Translations under genes and position numbers: made by a program
Notes under the pieces: model-generated
The model's input: the letters and a program-made list of their open reading frames with translations, nothing else
What the model was told of the DNA's origin: nothing
Databases searched by the model: none
Shown here: piece after piece, positions 1-6,947 of the stretch
Position numbering within the stretch: position 1 is the first letter of the stretch
How the letters are laid out: every line of letters begins with the position of its first letter
Source: a bacterium
Lineage (GTDB): Bacteria > Patescibacteriota > Minisyncoccia > UBA6257 > GWB1-50-10
DNA: 8,300 bases
Direction: 5' to 3'
Assembly: GCA_021825465.1 (NCBI GenBank)
Contig: JAKAGX010000027.1
Span: 1 to 8,300 of the forward strand

Positions 1-2
1 TC

Positions 3-818
3 ATCGACGGCACGTTCGGAGAAGGAGGCCACGCAAAAGAAATCTTGGAACGGCTGACGCCCGGAGGAACACTCCTCGGCATCGATTGGGATCGGGAGAT
101 CTTGGAACGAAATGCCGATTTGCCGAATCGATGGCCGGAGAATACGGTCATTTTGGAAAACGGAAATTATGCCGATACCCCGCGCATATTGAAAGACCAC
201 TATCTCGCGAAAGCCGACGGTATGATCGTCGATCTTGGATTCTCTTCCTGGCACATCGACGAATCGAAAAGAGGATTCAGCTTTGCGAAGGACGAACCGC
301 TCGACATGCGGTATAACCCGGAAAGGAACGACCGAACTGCTTACGAAGTCGTGAATTCGCTCCCCGAAGGCGAACTTGCCGATGTGATCTACCGATACGG
401 CGAGGAGCGGAATTCTCGGAGGATCGCGAAGCGGATCGTCGAAGAGCGGCGGAAGAAAAAGATCCAGACGGCTCACGAGCTTTCCGAGATCGTGAATTCG
501 GCATTCCGTTTCAAGGGCGGAAAACTGAGCCCCGCAACCAAAACCTTCCAAGCGATCAGGATCTACGTGAATGGGGAATTCGAGAATATCCGGGAACTCC
601 TTGGATCGCTCCCGGAGATCCTGAAACCCGGAGGGCGGCTGGGAGTCATCACCTTCCATTCCTTGGAAGACAAACTGGTCAAAGATGCATTCAAACTGCT
701 TCATCAAAAGGGACAAATAGATTTTTTAAACAAGAAAGTAATAAAACCGGGACGCGAAGAGATCATAAAAAATCCCAAAAGCCGTTCCGCAAAGCTCAGA
801 GGAATAAAAATAAAATAA
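3..818 (+). CDS. rsmH: 16S rRNA (cytosine(1402)-N(4))-methyltransferase RsmH (MraW), 5' end missing
   Basis: RsmH transfers a methyl group from S-adenosylmethionine to N4 of C1402 in the 16S rRNA P-site and is normally found in the dcw cluster. The reading frame is already open at the left edge, so the N-terminus (about 30-40 residues by comparison with the family) lies outside the window. Of 271 residues visible, the SAM-binding motif DGTFGEGGH is at residues 2-10, GIDWD at 26-30, DLGFSS at 77-82, the RGFSF and LDMR motifs follow, ATKTFQA is at 178-184 and FHSLED at 218-223. The end keeps the family pattern of a basic tail with SAKLR. A TTG at position 45 opens the same frame but lies after the SAM motif, so it is not the start. 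The stop TAA is 4 nt before the ftsL-like gene, which supports co-transcription. Identification is secure. Confidence 0.97.
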   Translation: MDGTFGEGGHAKEILERLTPGGTLLGIDWDREILERNADLPNRWPENTVILENGNYADTPRILKDHYLAKADGMIVDLGFSSWHIDESKRGFSFAKDEPLDMRYNPERNDRTAYEVVNSLPEGELADVIYRYGEERNSRRIAKRIVEERRKKKIQTAHELSEIVNSAFRFKGGKLSPATKTFQAIRIYVNGEFENIRELLGSLPEILKPGGRLGVITFHSLEDKLVKDAFKLLHQKGQIDFLNKKVIKPGREEIIKNPKSRSAKLRGIKIK

Positions 819-822
819 AAAC

Positions 823-1134
823 ATGACCATCGTAAGACCTTCACTTTATACACAGAACGCACGCTTCATAATCTTCCTGCTTTCCTTTATACTGATTGCA
901 GGTATCTCGTACATCTTCATGTACAACGCGCTCGTGAATGCGCGCTACCAAGTATCGAACTTGAAAAGCCAAATAGCAGATGCGGCAAGCGCCCAAAACG
1001 AACTGAAGAGCCAGCTCTTCAATGTGACGGCACCGCAAAATCTTGATTCACTCGCGACGAAGTATAATCTTGTCCTGGATACCAAACCGCAATATCTTAC
1101 CGAACACCCATGGGTGTCAGATTCATCCTTCTAA
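823..1134 (+). CDS. ftsL: FtsL-like bitopic cell-division protein
   Basis: This 103-residue protein has a short basic N-terminus, one clear membrane helix at about residues 15-34, and an extracytoplasmic part that starts with a polar, heptad-like helix at about 38-66 and is probably a coiled coil. That is the architecture of FtsL/DivIC, which hold the septal synthase FtsW-FtsI in an active state. Sequence in this family is poorly conserved, so the name rests on topology, size and its place between rsmH and ftsI, which is the standard FtsL position. It starts 4 nt after rsmH. Its last 25 nt overlap the start of ftsI in another frame. No Shine-Dalgarno sequence lies at a normal distance; the nearest purine run (AGAGGA) is about 20 nt upstream. 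Translation may depend on reinitiation after rsmH. Confidence 0.8.
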   Translation: MTIVRPSLYTQNARFIIFLLSFILIAGISYIFMYNALVNARYQVSNLKSQIADAASAQNELKSQLFNVTAPQNLDSLATKYNLVLDTKPQYLTEHPWVSDSSF

Positions 1135-2735
1135 CAACACTTTTCGGATTGATTTTTGGACTTCTCGGGTTCAACTTATATAGGATTCAAATAGACAAAG
1201 GGGGGTACTACTTGGATAAAGTCCAAGCAAGGACCGCGAATGCCGCTGAGCTGGAACTTTCGAGAGGGGAATTGTTTTTAACCGACCGTTATGGCAACGC
1301 CATACCGGTCGCCGTCGATAAGGCTTACCCCATCATTTACGCAGTCCCGCAGCAAATCAAAAATCCGGAGCAAGAAGCCGCCGCTCTTGCGCCGGCTTTG
1401 AATATAAGCTCGACGACCCTTGCGTCAATGCTCGACAATCCCAAGAGCCTCTTCCGGGCTCTCACCGAAAAAGCGACCCAAGATCAAGTCAACGCGGTCG
1501 ACGGCCTCAACCTCGATGGCATTTATACCGACACGAAACAGTACCGCTACTATCCGTTCGACACGCTGGCTTCCAACGTCATCGGTTTCGTCGGCGTGAA
1601 CGGCCAAAATCCGCAGCCGACCGGACTCTACGGCGCCGAAAAGGAGTTCAATAACACGCTTGCGGCGGGGGATGACGTCCATCTCACCATCGACCGCGTT
1701 CTCCAAGCGCAAGCCGAAGAACTCATTCAAAATTTGGTGGCTGCCCAAAGCGCCGAGAGCGGGTCGGTCATCATCGAAGACCCGACGACCGGCGCCATCC
1801 TCACGATGGCATCATATCCGACCTTCAATCCGAACAGTTACGCCAGTTCCTCGATCGCCTTGTACGCGAACCAAAACGTGCAGGACAATTACGAACCGGG
1901 TTCCGTCTTTAAGCCGGTCACGATGTCGATCGGCATCGATAACGGCATTTTCACTCCGACCTCGACCTACGACGACACGGGCGTCGTTATTTTGAACGGG
2001 AGCGTCATCAGAAACTGGAATTTGAAAGCGTACGGTCCTCATACGACCATGACCAAGGTGATCGAAGAATCATTGAACACCGGGGCGGTTTGGGCGGAAG
2101 AACAGATCGGCAACAAACTTTTCTACGCCGGCGTCAAAAAATTCGGCTTCGGAGACCCAAGCGGCATCGACTTGCCGAACGAAGCTTCCGGCAGCCTTGC
2201 AAACCTCGAGAAGAGGGATGCCCGCGCCGTCGATTACGGCACGGCCGCCTTCGGACAAGGCATATCGGTAACGCCGGTTCAAATGATCAACGCCTTCTCG
2301 GTCATCGCAAACGGAGGACTCTTGATGCGGCCGTACGTGAATGCAAGCGATGCCCCGGAAGTGATCCGCCGCGTCATAAGCAGCTCGACCGCAGAAAAAG
2401 TTCGGGGCATGATGATCGACGCCGTGAACAAGGCGGGCGTTGCGACGATCTCGCAATTCACCGTCGCGGGAAAAACGGGGACTGCACAAATCCCGGATCT
2501 TCAAAGCGGCGGATATTATCCCAACCAATACATCCACACCTTCATCGGCATGGTTCCGGCAACCAAACCCCAGTACGTTATCTTGATCAAACTGGTCCGC
2601 CCGAAATCGGAACTTGCTGCTGTTTCGGTCGTTCCGGCGTTCAAGCAAATGGCGTCGTTCGTTTTAAATTATGAAAATGTCGCTCCCGACAACATCGGCA
2701 ACAAACTCGATTCCTATTTCTACGCCAACCCATGA
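1110..2735 (+). CDS. ftsI: Class B penicillin-binding protein, peptidoglycan D,D-transpeptidase FtsI/PBP2
   Basis: The protein (541 residues) would cross-link peptide stems of septal peptidoglycan outside the membrane. A single membrane helix at about residues 5-24 follows a very short cytoplasmic tail. The N-terminal dimerisation-type domain contains the RG...DRYGN pattern. The transpeptidase domain carries all three active-site motifs: SVFK with the acylated serine at 265, SLN at 321-323 and KTGT at 455-458. No C-terminal PASTA domain is present, and the length is on the short side for the family. The start is set by the membrane helix: any later start would remove it. It overlaps the ftsL-like gene by 25 nt, and its TGA stop overlaps the murF start as ATGA. 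This position supports FtsI (septal) rather than PBP2 of the elongation machinery, but the two are not separable by motif alone. Confidence 0.95.
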   Translation: MGVRFILLTTLFGLIFGLLGFNLYRIQIDKGGYYLDKVQARTANAAELELSRGELFLTDRYGNAIPVAVDKAYPIIYAVPQQIKNPEQEAAALAPALNISSTTLASMLDNPKSLFRALTEKATQDQVNAVDGLNLDGIYTDTKQYRYYPFDTLASNVIGFVGVNGQNPQPTGLYGAEKEFNNTLAAGDDVHLTIDRVLQAQAEELIQNLVAAQSAESGSVIIEDPTTGAILTMASYPTFNPNSYASSSIALYANQNVQDNYEPGSVFKPVTMSIGIDNGIFTPTSTYDDTGVVILNGSVIRNWNLKAYGPHTTMTKVIEESLNTGAVWAEEQIGNKLFYAGVKKFGFGDPSGIDLPNEASGSLANLEKRDARAVDYGTAAFGQGISVTPVQMINAFSVIANGGLLMRPYVNASDAPEVIRRVISSSTAEKVRGMMIDAVNKAGVATISQFTVAGKTGTAQIPDLQSGGYYPNQYIHTFIGMVPATKPQYVILIKLVRPKSELAAVSVVPAFKQMASFVLNYENVAPDNIGNKLDSYFYANP

Positions 2736-4039
2736 AACACACGACCCTTAAAATACTTTCGCTTTTCTTGAAATGGATAGCGCACGCGACCATCGCCAAA
2801 TATCGGCCGAGCATCGTCGGCGTGACGGGCAATGTCGGCAAAACATCAACGAAAACCGCCATTGCAAGGGTCCTTGCGGCAGAACGACGGGTGAGAACGG
2901 CCTCGAAGAATTTCAACAATGAACTGGGGTTGCCCGTGACCATCATCGGTGATTTTAAAGACACCGGCGGTACTTTTTTTTGGATCACCGTCATCGCGAA
3001 GGGGATGTGGCAATTGATAAGAAGGAATAACACGTACCCGGAAATGCTGGTCCTTGAATACGGCGTAGACCGGCCCGGGGACATGAACTATCTTCTTGCC
3101 ATTGCGCGGCCCGACGTCGGCATCATCACTGCCATCGGCGAAACACCGGTCCATATTGAATTTTTCGATGGCCCGGAAGGGATCGCAAAAGAAAAATCGA
3201 AACTCATCGCGCAGCTGCCATCGACGGGATTTGCCATTTTGAACGTAGACGATAAACACGCGGAATTTTTCAAGGAACAAACAAGGGGGCATGTCATAAC
3301 GTACGGCTTCGGGAACAACGCCGACGTCCGCATCACCGCGTTTGGAAACGCGATACGCGAAGATAACGAAAACGGCTTTGTTTCGTTCAAACTAAATTAC
3401 GGCGGGAGCATGATCCCGGTCAAGATCGAAGGAGTTCTCGGAAAATCGACCGCTTATGCAGCAGCCGCAGCAGCCGCAACGGGCCTTATCTTCGGCATGA
3501 ATCTCTTGAAGATCGCGGAAGCGCTCGGCGGATTCAAGAACCCGCCGGGCCGGGAAAACGTCATTCCGGGGATCAAAAATTCCGTCGTGATCGACGATTC
3601 GTATAACGCTTCGCCGAAGGCGACCGAAGAAGCGCTCGCGACCTTAAAGAGCATTGAGGCCAAGCGGAAAGTCGCCGTTTTGGGAGACATGCTTGAACTC
3701 GGCCGTTACACGATGGAAGCGCATCAAAAAATAGGCAAGCTTGCCGCAAGATCGGCCGATATCCTCGTGACAGTTGGAACAAGGGCGAAATTCATCGCGG
3801 AAGAAGCAATAAAAGCAGGCATGCCGAAACGAAACGTCATGGCATTCGAAAATTTGAACGATGCATCGCGGGAGCTCAAAAATCTCGTGCGGCACGGGGA
3901 TGTCGTTCTTGTGAAAGGATCGCAATCGGTCCGCATGGAAAAGATCACGAAAGACATCATGCGGGACCCGTTGGAAGCCGAGAAGCTTCTTGTCCGCCAA
4001 TCTTCCGTTTGGCTTGCCAAGCCCGGGATGTATGACTAA
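2732..4039 (+). CDS. murF: UDP-N-acetylmuramoyl-tripeptide--D-alanyl-D-alanine ligase (MurF), lacking the usual N-terminal domain
   Basis: MurF adds D-Ala-D-Ala to UDP-MurNAc-tripeptide with ATP in the cytoplasm, completing the pentapeptide precursor. Visible motifs of the Mur ligase core are the P-loop GVTGNVGKTSTK at residues 30-41, NNELGLP at 62-68, PPGRE at 271-275, the MurF-specific DDSYNASP at 288-295, LGDMLELG at 317-324 and KGS at 395-397. These distinguish it from MurC, MurD and MurE. The P-loop begins only about 30 residues from the start, whereas standard MurF has a UDP-binding domain of roughly 80-100 residues before it. Here there is only a hydrophobic/basic helix (about 5-24). 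The ATGA overlap with ftsI fixes the start, so the missing domain is not a start-site error. Length is 435 residues. It ends 25 nt before the convergent tRNA gene. Confidence 0.93.
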   Translation: MKHTTLKILSLFLKWIAHATIAKYRPSIVGVTGNVGKTSTKTAIARVLAAERRVRTASKNFNNELGLPVTIIGDFKDTGGTFFWITVIAKGMWQLIRRNNTYPEMLVLEYGVDRPGDMNYLLAIARPDVGIITAIGETPVHIEFFDGPEGIAKEKSKLIAQLPSTGFAILNVDDKHAEFFKEQTRGHVITYGFGNNADVRITAFGNAIREDNENGFVSFKLNYGGSMIPVKIEGVLGKSTAYAAAAAAATGLIFGMNLLKIAEALGGFKNPPGRENVIPGIKNSVVIDDSYNASPKATEEALATLKSIEAKRKVAVLGDMLELGRYTMEAHQKIGKLAARSADILVTVGTRAKFIAEEAIKAGMPKRNVMAFENLNDASRELKNLVRHGDVVLVKGSQSVRMEKITKDIMRDPLEAEKLLVRQSSVWLAKPGMYD

Positions 4040-4064
4040 AGTAGCCCCTTCCCGTTCAAATCAG

Positions 4065-4139
4065 TAGCCTCGACGGGATTCGAACCCATGTTACATGGAT
4101 GAGAACCATGTGTCCTGGACCAGGCTAGACGACGAGGCC
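4065..4139 (-). tRNA. trnE: tRNA-Glu (anticodon CTC)
   Basis: The reverse strand folds into a complete 75-nt cloverleaf. The acceptor stem GGCCTCG/CGAGGCT has a terminal G-U pair and discriminator A. The D arm is GTCT/GGAC with an 11-nt loop, the anticodon stem CATGG/CCATG has loop TTCTCAT, the variable loop has 4 nt, and the T arm ATGGG/CCCGT has loop TTCGAAT. The anticodon CTC is at 4101-4103 and reads GAG. The GTCTAG...CCAGGAC D-arm and the GTAACA segment before the T arm match known bacterial tRNA-Glu. The 3' CCA is not encoded (the next bases are CTG), so a CCA-adding enzyme must complete it. It converges on murF with a 25-nt gap, and I see no T-rich terminator on its strand. Confidence 0.95.
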
Positions 4140-4152
4140 GTCTATTCTCATG

Positions 4153-4158
4153 TATAAT
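4153..4158 (+). promoter_or_regulatory. Perfect -10 box (TATAAT) for the rightward operon
   Basis: A perfect TATAAT lies 6 nt before the ATG at 4165, so transcription starting 7 nt after the box would begin at the start codon itself. The -35 distance falls within the tRNA gene and has no good match, although a TG directly precedes the box. The box overlaps the proposed minus-strand -10 of the tRNA, giving a shared bidirectional core. Confidence 0.5.
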
Positions 4159-4183
4159 ATACTCATGTTCAAGAAAAAGTCCA
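4154..4183 (-). promoter_or_regulatory. Candidate promoter for tRNA-Glu (minus strand)
   Basis: On the minus strand the -10-like TATTAT (plus positions 4154-4159) is preceded by TGGACT (4178-4183, four of six consensus bases) with an 18-nt spacer. Transcription would begin near 4147, giving a leader of about 8 nt before the mature tRNA 5' end at 4139. The -35 match is imperfect and it lies inside the neighbouring coding region. Confidence 0.45.
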
Positions 4184-4494
4184 TTCTTTTGCTCATCGGA
4201 ATGAGCGCTTTGTTTCTCCTGATAACGATCGGGCTCGTGATCCCCAGGATCGGAGGGCTCACATACCCTTCTATCATTCATTTCGATAAATGGAACGGCG
4301 TGAATTTTCTGGGCGATCAAGCGGATTTTCTGGGAGTACTTTTTACCGGCATCGTTCTTGTCGCCTTGAACGTGCTTTTGAGCTCCCGGCTCTTCCATAA
4401 AGAACGGTTCGTGGCGTACCTGTTCCTCACCGCGAACGTCCTCATTTCGATACTTCTCTTGGTTTTTTCGGCAACCGTCGTAGGGAACAACTAA
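4165..4494 (+). CDS. Small three-helix membrane protein of unknown function
   Basis: I do not recognise this 109-residue protein. It begins with a basic MFKKK, then shows a membrane helix at about residues 7-27, a loop of about 30 residues (28-57) with charged and aromatic residues, a second helix at about 58-76, a short basic turn and a third helix at about 82-105. By the positive-inside rule the N-terminus is cytoplasmic and the long first loop is outside. An in-frame ATG at 4150 would add five residues, but it lies directly before the perfect TATAAT (4153-4158), so it would not be in an mRNA started from that box; 4165 is preferred. It is the first gene of a tight operon, with rmuC starting 1 nt after its stop. 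Composition resembles its neighbours. Function is open. Confidence 0.8.
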   Translation: MFKKKSILLLIGMSALFLLITIGLVIPRIGGLTYPSIIHFDKWNGVNFLGDQADFLGVLFTGIVLVALNVLLSSRLFHKERFVAYLFLTANVLISILLLVFSATVVGNN

Positions 4495-4495
4495 C

Positions 4496-5548
4496 ATGGT
4501 AACCATCCTCCTCATCATCCTCATCGTTCTTACCGTCGGCCTTTTGACGGCGACCATCCTTCTTGCACGCAAATTCGAGAAACCAAAAGAAAACGGAGAA
4601 GGCCTCACGTTCCTTCAAAATCAAATGAACGAGATCACGCGGACGCTCGACTCGAAACTTACCGAATCGAACCGCGTTCTTCAAACCCAGTTCGGCGAAA
4701 GCGCAAAGATCATCCGCGACGTGACGGAACGCTTGACCAAGCTCGACGAAACGAACAAGCAGGTCGTGAATTTCGCCGACCAGCTCCAATCCCTGCAAGA
4801 CATCCTGAAAAACCCGAAGCAGCGGGGAGTTCTCGGCGAATACTATCTCGAAACGCTCCTCAAAAATGTCTTGCCGCCGGAAATCTATCAAATGCAGTAC
4901 CCGTTCAAGAACGGCGAGATCGTGGACGCCGTCGTTTTCGTCGGCAAGAAACCCGACGAAAAGATCATCCCGATCGACTCCAAATTTTCCCTCGAAAACT
5001 ACAACCGGCTTACGGAAGCCAAGGACCCCGCCGAAAAAGAGCGGCTCGAAAAACTCTTCGTAAGCGACCTGAAGCAGCGGATCATCGAGACCTCGAAATA
5101 TATCCGGCCGGAAGAAGGAACGACCGACTTTGCTTTCATGTTCATTCCCCACGAAGCCATTTACTACGATCTTTTGATCAACAAAGTAGGCGCCGTAACG
5201 GAAGATACGGAAAACTTGATCCAACGGGCGGCCGGTAAATACAAGGTCGTCATCGTTTCGCCGACGTCATTTTTGGCATACCTCCAAACGGTCCTTCAAG
5301 GACTCCGCGCCATGAGGATCGAAGAATCGGCGAAGGAGATACGAAAGCGAGTTGAAGAGCTGGGGAAGCATCTCGGAAACTATGAAACCTTCATGAAGAA
5401 ACTGGGCAGCAACCTCGGCACAACGGTCAATATGTACAACAATGCATACAAAGAATTCGGAAAGATCGACAAGGACGTGCTCCGCATCACGGGCGAATCG
5501 ATCAATGCGGAACCCGACCAATTAGAGCCTCCGGAAAACGGCGAATAA
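4496..5548 (+). CDS. rmuC: RmuC family protein (predicted DNA recombination nuclease)
   Basis: RmuC proteins carry a PD-(D/E)XK-like nuclease fold and in E. coli limit inverted-repeat-driven rearrangements; direct biochemistry is sparse. The 350-residue protein has an N-terminal membrane helix (about 3-25), a long polar helical stretch likely to form a coiled coil (about 36-105), then the RmuC domain. Family signatures are RGVLGE at 110-115, VDAVV at 143-147 and IDSK at 160-163, which supply the acidic residues and the D-x-K expected of the nuclease core. A helical tail follows. The length is shorter than E. coli RmuC (about 475 residues), mostly in the coiled coil and tail. It starts 1 nt after the membrane protein gene, with a weak AGGGA about 10 nt upstream, and ends 1 nt before the next gene. 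Confidence 0.93.
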   Translation: MVTILLIILIVLTVGLLTATILLARKFEKPKENGEGLTFLQNQMNEITRTLDSKLTESNRVLQTQFGESAKIIRDVTERLTKLDETNKQVVNFADQLQSLQDILKNPKQRGVLGEYYLETLLKNVLPPEIYQMQYPFKNGEIVDAVVFVGKKPDEKIIPIDSKFSLENYNRLTEAKDPAEKERLEKLFVSDLKQRIIETSKYIRPEEGTTDFAFMFIPHEAIYYDLLINKVGAVTEDTENLIQRAAGKYKVVIVSPTSFLAYLQTVLQGLRAMRIEESAKEIRKRVEELGKHLGNYETFMKKLGSNLGTTVNMYNNAYKEFGKIDKDVLRITGESINAEPDQLEPPENGE

Positions 5549-5549
5549 G

Positions 5550-6191
5550 ATGGATCAAAAACTCCTCCTCGATCTCAAGTGGAAAAAACTGAGAAAACTC
5601 GCGAAATATTTCGCCTTCGTACCGTTTCTCGATTTCGTCGTGGTGACCGGATCGATGGCGGTGGGAAACGTGAAAGAAAATTCTGATTTCGATCTTCTGG
5701 TTTCGGTCAAAGAGGGGAGAATGTTCACTACGCGATACTGCATCAACCTCATCTTTTCCCTCCTCGGAGAAAGGAGGCCGGATGATCTCGAGGAAACGAA
5801 AAGCGACAAGCTTTGCTTGAACCATTTCGTGACGGAAGCAACGTGGAGCATAAAACCCATCAACGCATACAGCGCGGTCATTTACCGGAATTGGGTGCCG
5901 CTGTGGGGAGATGAGCAAAAAATAGAAAAGTTCCTGATCTTGAATTCCGGATACGATCCGAATGCAAAAACGCATTTGGAAGATCTGCGATTCCGCAAGG
6001 GAAAGAAGAACGCCGTGGCACGGTCGCTTGAACGATCGCTCGGCGGTACGATCGGCGATCTCATCGAAAAAAATGTCGCGGGCGCCATCGCAAAGAGGAG
6101 GCTCTCCAAATATCTTGCAAGAAAAGAGGGGAGCGGGAGATTCATTTTAAACGAGCGGGAACTCGAGTTCCATTCAAACCCGAAAAAATAA
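5550..6191 (+). CDS. Nucleotidyltransferase-fold protein of unknown substrate
   Basis: The 213-residue protein has the nucleotidyltransferase-superfamily core: helix, then strand with GS at residues 34-35, a glycine at 39 and the metal-binding pair D46-F-D48, in the spacing typical of MNT/KNTase-like domains. The third carboxylate expected on a later strand is not evident; the strand around KLCLNHF has no acidic residue at the expected place. The C-terminal half is helical and basic. It could be a small-molecule or protein nucleotidyltransferase, or a degenerate binding version. No HEPN partner that would suggest a MNT-HEPN toxin-antitoxin pair lies beside it. It starts 1 nt after rmuC and ends 4 nt before the DedA gene, so it belongs to the same operon. 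Family level is secure; specific function is not. Confidence 0.75.
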   Translation: MDQKLLLDLKWKKLRKLAKYFAFVPFLDFVVVTGSMAVGNVKENSDFDLLVSVKEGRMFTTRYCINLIFSLLGERRPDDLEETKSDKLCLNHFVTEATWSIKPINAYSAVIYRNWVPLWGDEQKIEKFLILNSGYDPNAKTHLEDLRFRKGKKNAVARSLERSLGGTIGDLIEKNVAGAIAKRRLSKYLARKEGSGRFILNERELEFHSNPKK

Positions 6192-6195
6192 AACA

Positions 6196-6810
6196 ATGTT
6201 CGCACTCATATCGAATGTGGTCATCGAAACGATAAAATACCTCGGCTACCCGGGAATTTTCATCCTCATGACGCTCGAAAGCGTAAATATCCCCATCCCC
6301 TCGGAAGTCGTCATGCCGTTCTCGGGATTCCTCGCCCTTCAAGGGAATTTGGATTTTTGGCTTGTCGCGCTTATGGGTACGCTCGGAAATCTCGCCGGCT
6401 CTTTTTTGAATTATTTCCTCGCCGAGTGGATCCTCGGGATCAGGGAGAAATATAAGGTACTCCGCATCATCCTTTCGGAACGCCATCTCAAGAAGACCGA
6501 CGAATGGTTCAAGAAATACGGATCGTACTCCATCTTCTTCGGGAGGGTTATTCCCGTGGTTCGAACGTTCATATCGCTGCCTGCCGGCATCGGAAAGATG
6601 AACATCGGAAAATTCACTTATCTGACCTTCTTCGGATCGTTCTTATGGGCGTGTTTTCTGACATACGTTGGATTCTTCCTCGGCAACAACTGGACCCTCA
6701 TCCAGGATTACTTCAGGCAGATGGACTACATTATCCTCGCCGCCATCGCCGCCGCTTTGCTCTATTGGCTCCTCCGCCGCAAGAAACATAAAGATAATCG
6801 TTCTGTTTAA
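6196..6810 (+). CDS. DedA family (SNARE-associated/VTT domain) integral membrane protein
   Basis: DedA-family proteins act in the cytoplasmic membrane; members have been linked to lipid carrier flipping (undecaprenyl phosphate) and to proton-dependent membrane homeostasis. This 204-residue protein has the first signature with E28, P33, P35, S36, E37 and G44, forming the first re-entrant hairpin. The second signature F-x-R-x-x-P-x-x-R is at 115-123, followed by PAG at 129-131 and the aromatic/hydrophobic helix after it. Additional membrane helices lie at about 54-78 and 133-160, and near 175-195, before a basic tail. Length is normal for the family. It is the last gene of the operon. If it flips undecaprenyl phosphate it would serve the same peptidoglycan pathway as ftsI and murF, but that specific role is inference. 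Confidence 0.92.
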   Translation: MFALISNVVIETIKYLGYPGIFILMTLESVNIPIPSEVVMPFSGFLALQGNLDFWLVALMGTLGNLAGSFLNYFLAEWILGIREKYKVLRIILSERHLKKTDEWFKKYGSYSIFFGRVIPVVRTFISLPAGIGKMNIGKFTYLTFFGSFLWACFLTYVGFFLGNNWTLIQDYFRQMDYIILAAIAAALLYWLLRRKKHKDNRSV

Positions 6811-6817
6811 AAGCGAA

Positions 6818-6884
6818 CCAGCTGCCCCGACGAAGGCTAAGACTTGGGCGTCGCCCCGGAGACAGCCTGAGGCGGGGCGGCTGG
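6818..6884. repeat. GC-rich nested palindrome after the dedA-like gene
   Basis: The outer arms CCAGCTGCCCCG (6818-6829) and CGGGGCGGCTGG (6873-6884) pair over 12 positions with one G-U wobble. Inside, AGGCT (6834-6838) pairs with AGCCT (6864-6868) and GGGC (6846-6849) with GCCC (6853-6856). A second GCCCCG copy (6853-6858) could pair with the same CGGGGC, and CGACG (6828-6832) with CGTCG (6849-6853), so alternative folds exist. No T-run follows on the plus strand, so it is a poor Rho-independent terminator, though it could protect the 3' end of the operon mRNA. It could also be a dispersed REP-like element, which one window cannot show. Confidence 0.65.
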
Positions 6885-6891
6885 CGAGCCC

Positions 6892-6920
6892 TTGCATTTC
6901 AAGGAAAGATGTGCTATCAT
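6892..6920 (+). promoter_or_regulatory. Strong extended -10 promoter
   Basis: A -35 box TTGCAT (6892-6897, four of six consensus bases) and a -10 box TATCAT (6915-6920, five of six) are separated by exactly 17 nt. TGC directly before the -10 box provides the TGn extended -10 motif. Expected transcription start is about 6926-6928. This is the best promoter in the window by spacing and motifs together. Confidence 0.75.
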
Positions 6921-6947
6921 ACTCGTGTGTGAGTGAAGCTTTCCTTG
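6900..6947. repeat. 9-bp inverted repeat flanking the -10 box and start site
   Basis: CAAGGAAAG (6900-6908), inside the promoter spacer, is perfectly inverted as CTTTCCTTG (6939-6947), just inside the transcript. A third copy of the first eight bases, CAAGGAAA, lies at 6976-6983 and pairs with the same CTTTCCTTG in the RNA hairpin. The position around the promoter could make it an operator; it could also simply reflect the RNA hairpin plus a chance or duplicated copy upstream. Confidence 0.5.

Noticed and set aside
2733..2735. Recoded TGA (glycine) as in some CPR lineages
   Set aside because: TGA here coincides with the normal end of FtsI and the ATGA start of murF; reading on gives no meaningful extension.
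4150..4164. Upstream in-frame ATG at 4150 as the start of the small membrane protein
   Set aside because: It lies directly before the perfect TATAAT at 4153-4158, so it would be absent from an mRNA made from that box; the basic MFKKK start at 4165 fits a membrane protein better.
4442..5224. Minus-strand open frame of 260 codons opposite rmuC
   Set aside because: It runs across the end of the membrane protein gene and through the rmuC coiled coil and domain; a shadow caused by codon bias.
6818..6884. Rho-independent terminator for the dedA operon
   Set aside because: The stem is strong, but the downstream plus-strand sequence has no T-run.
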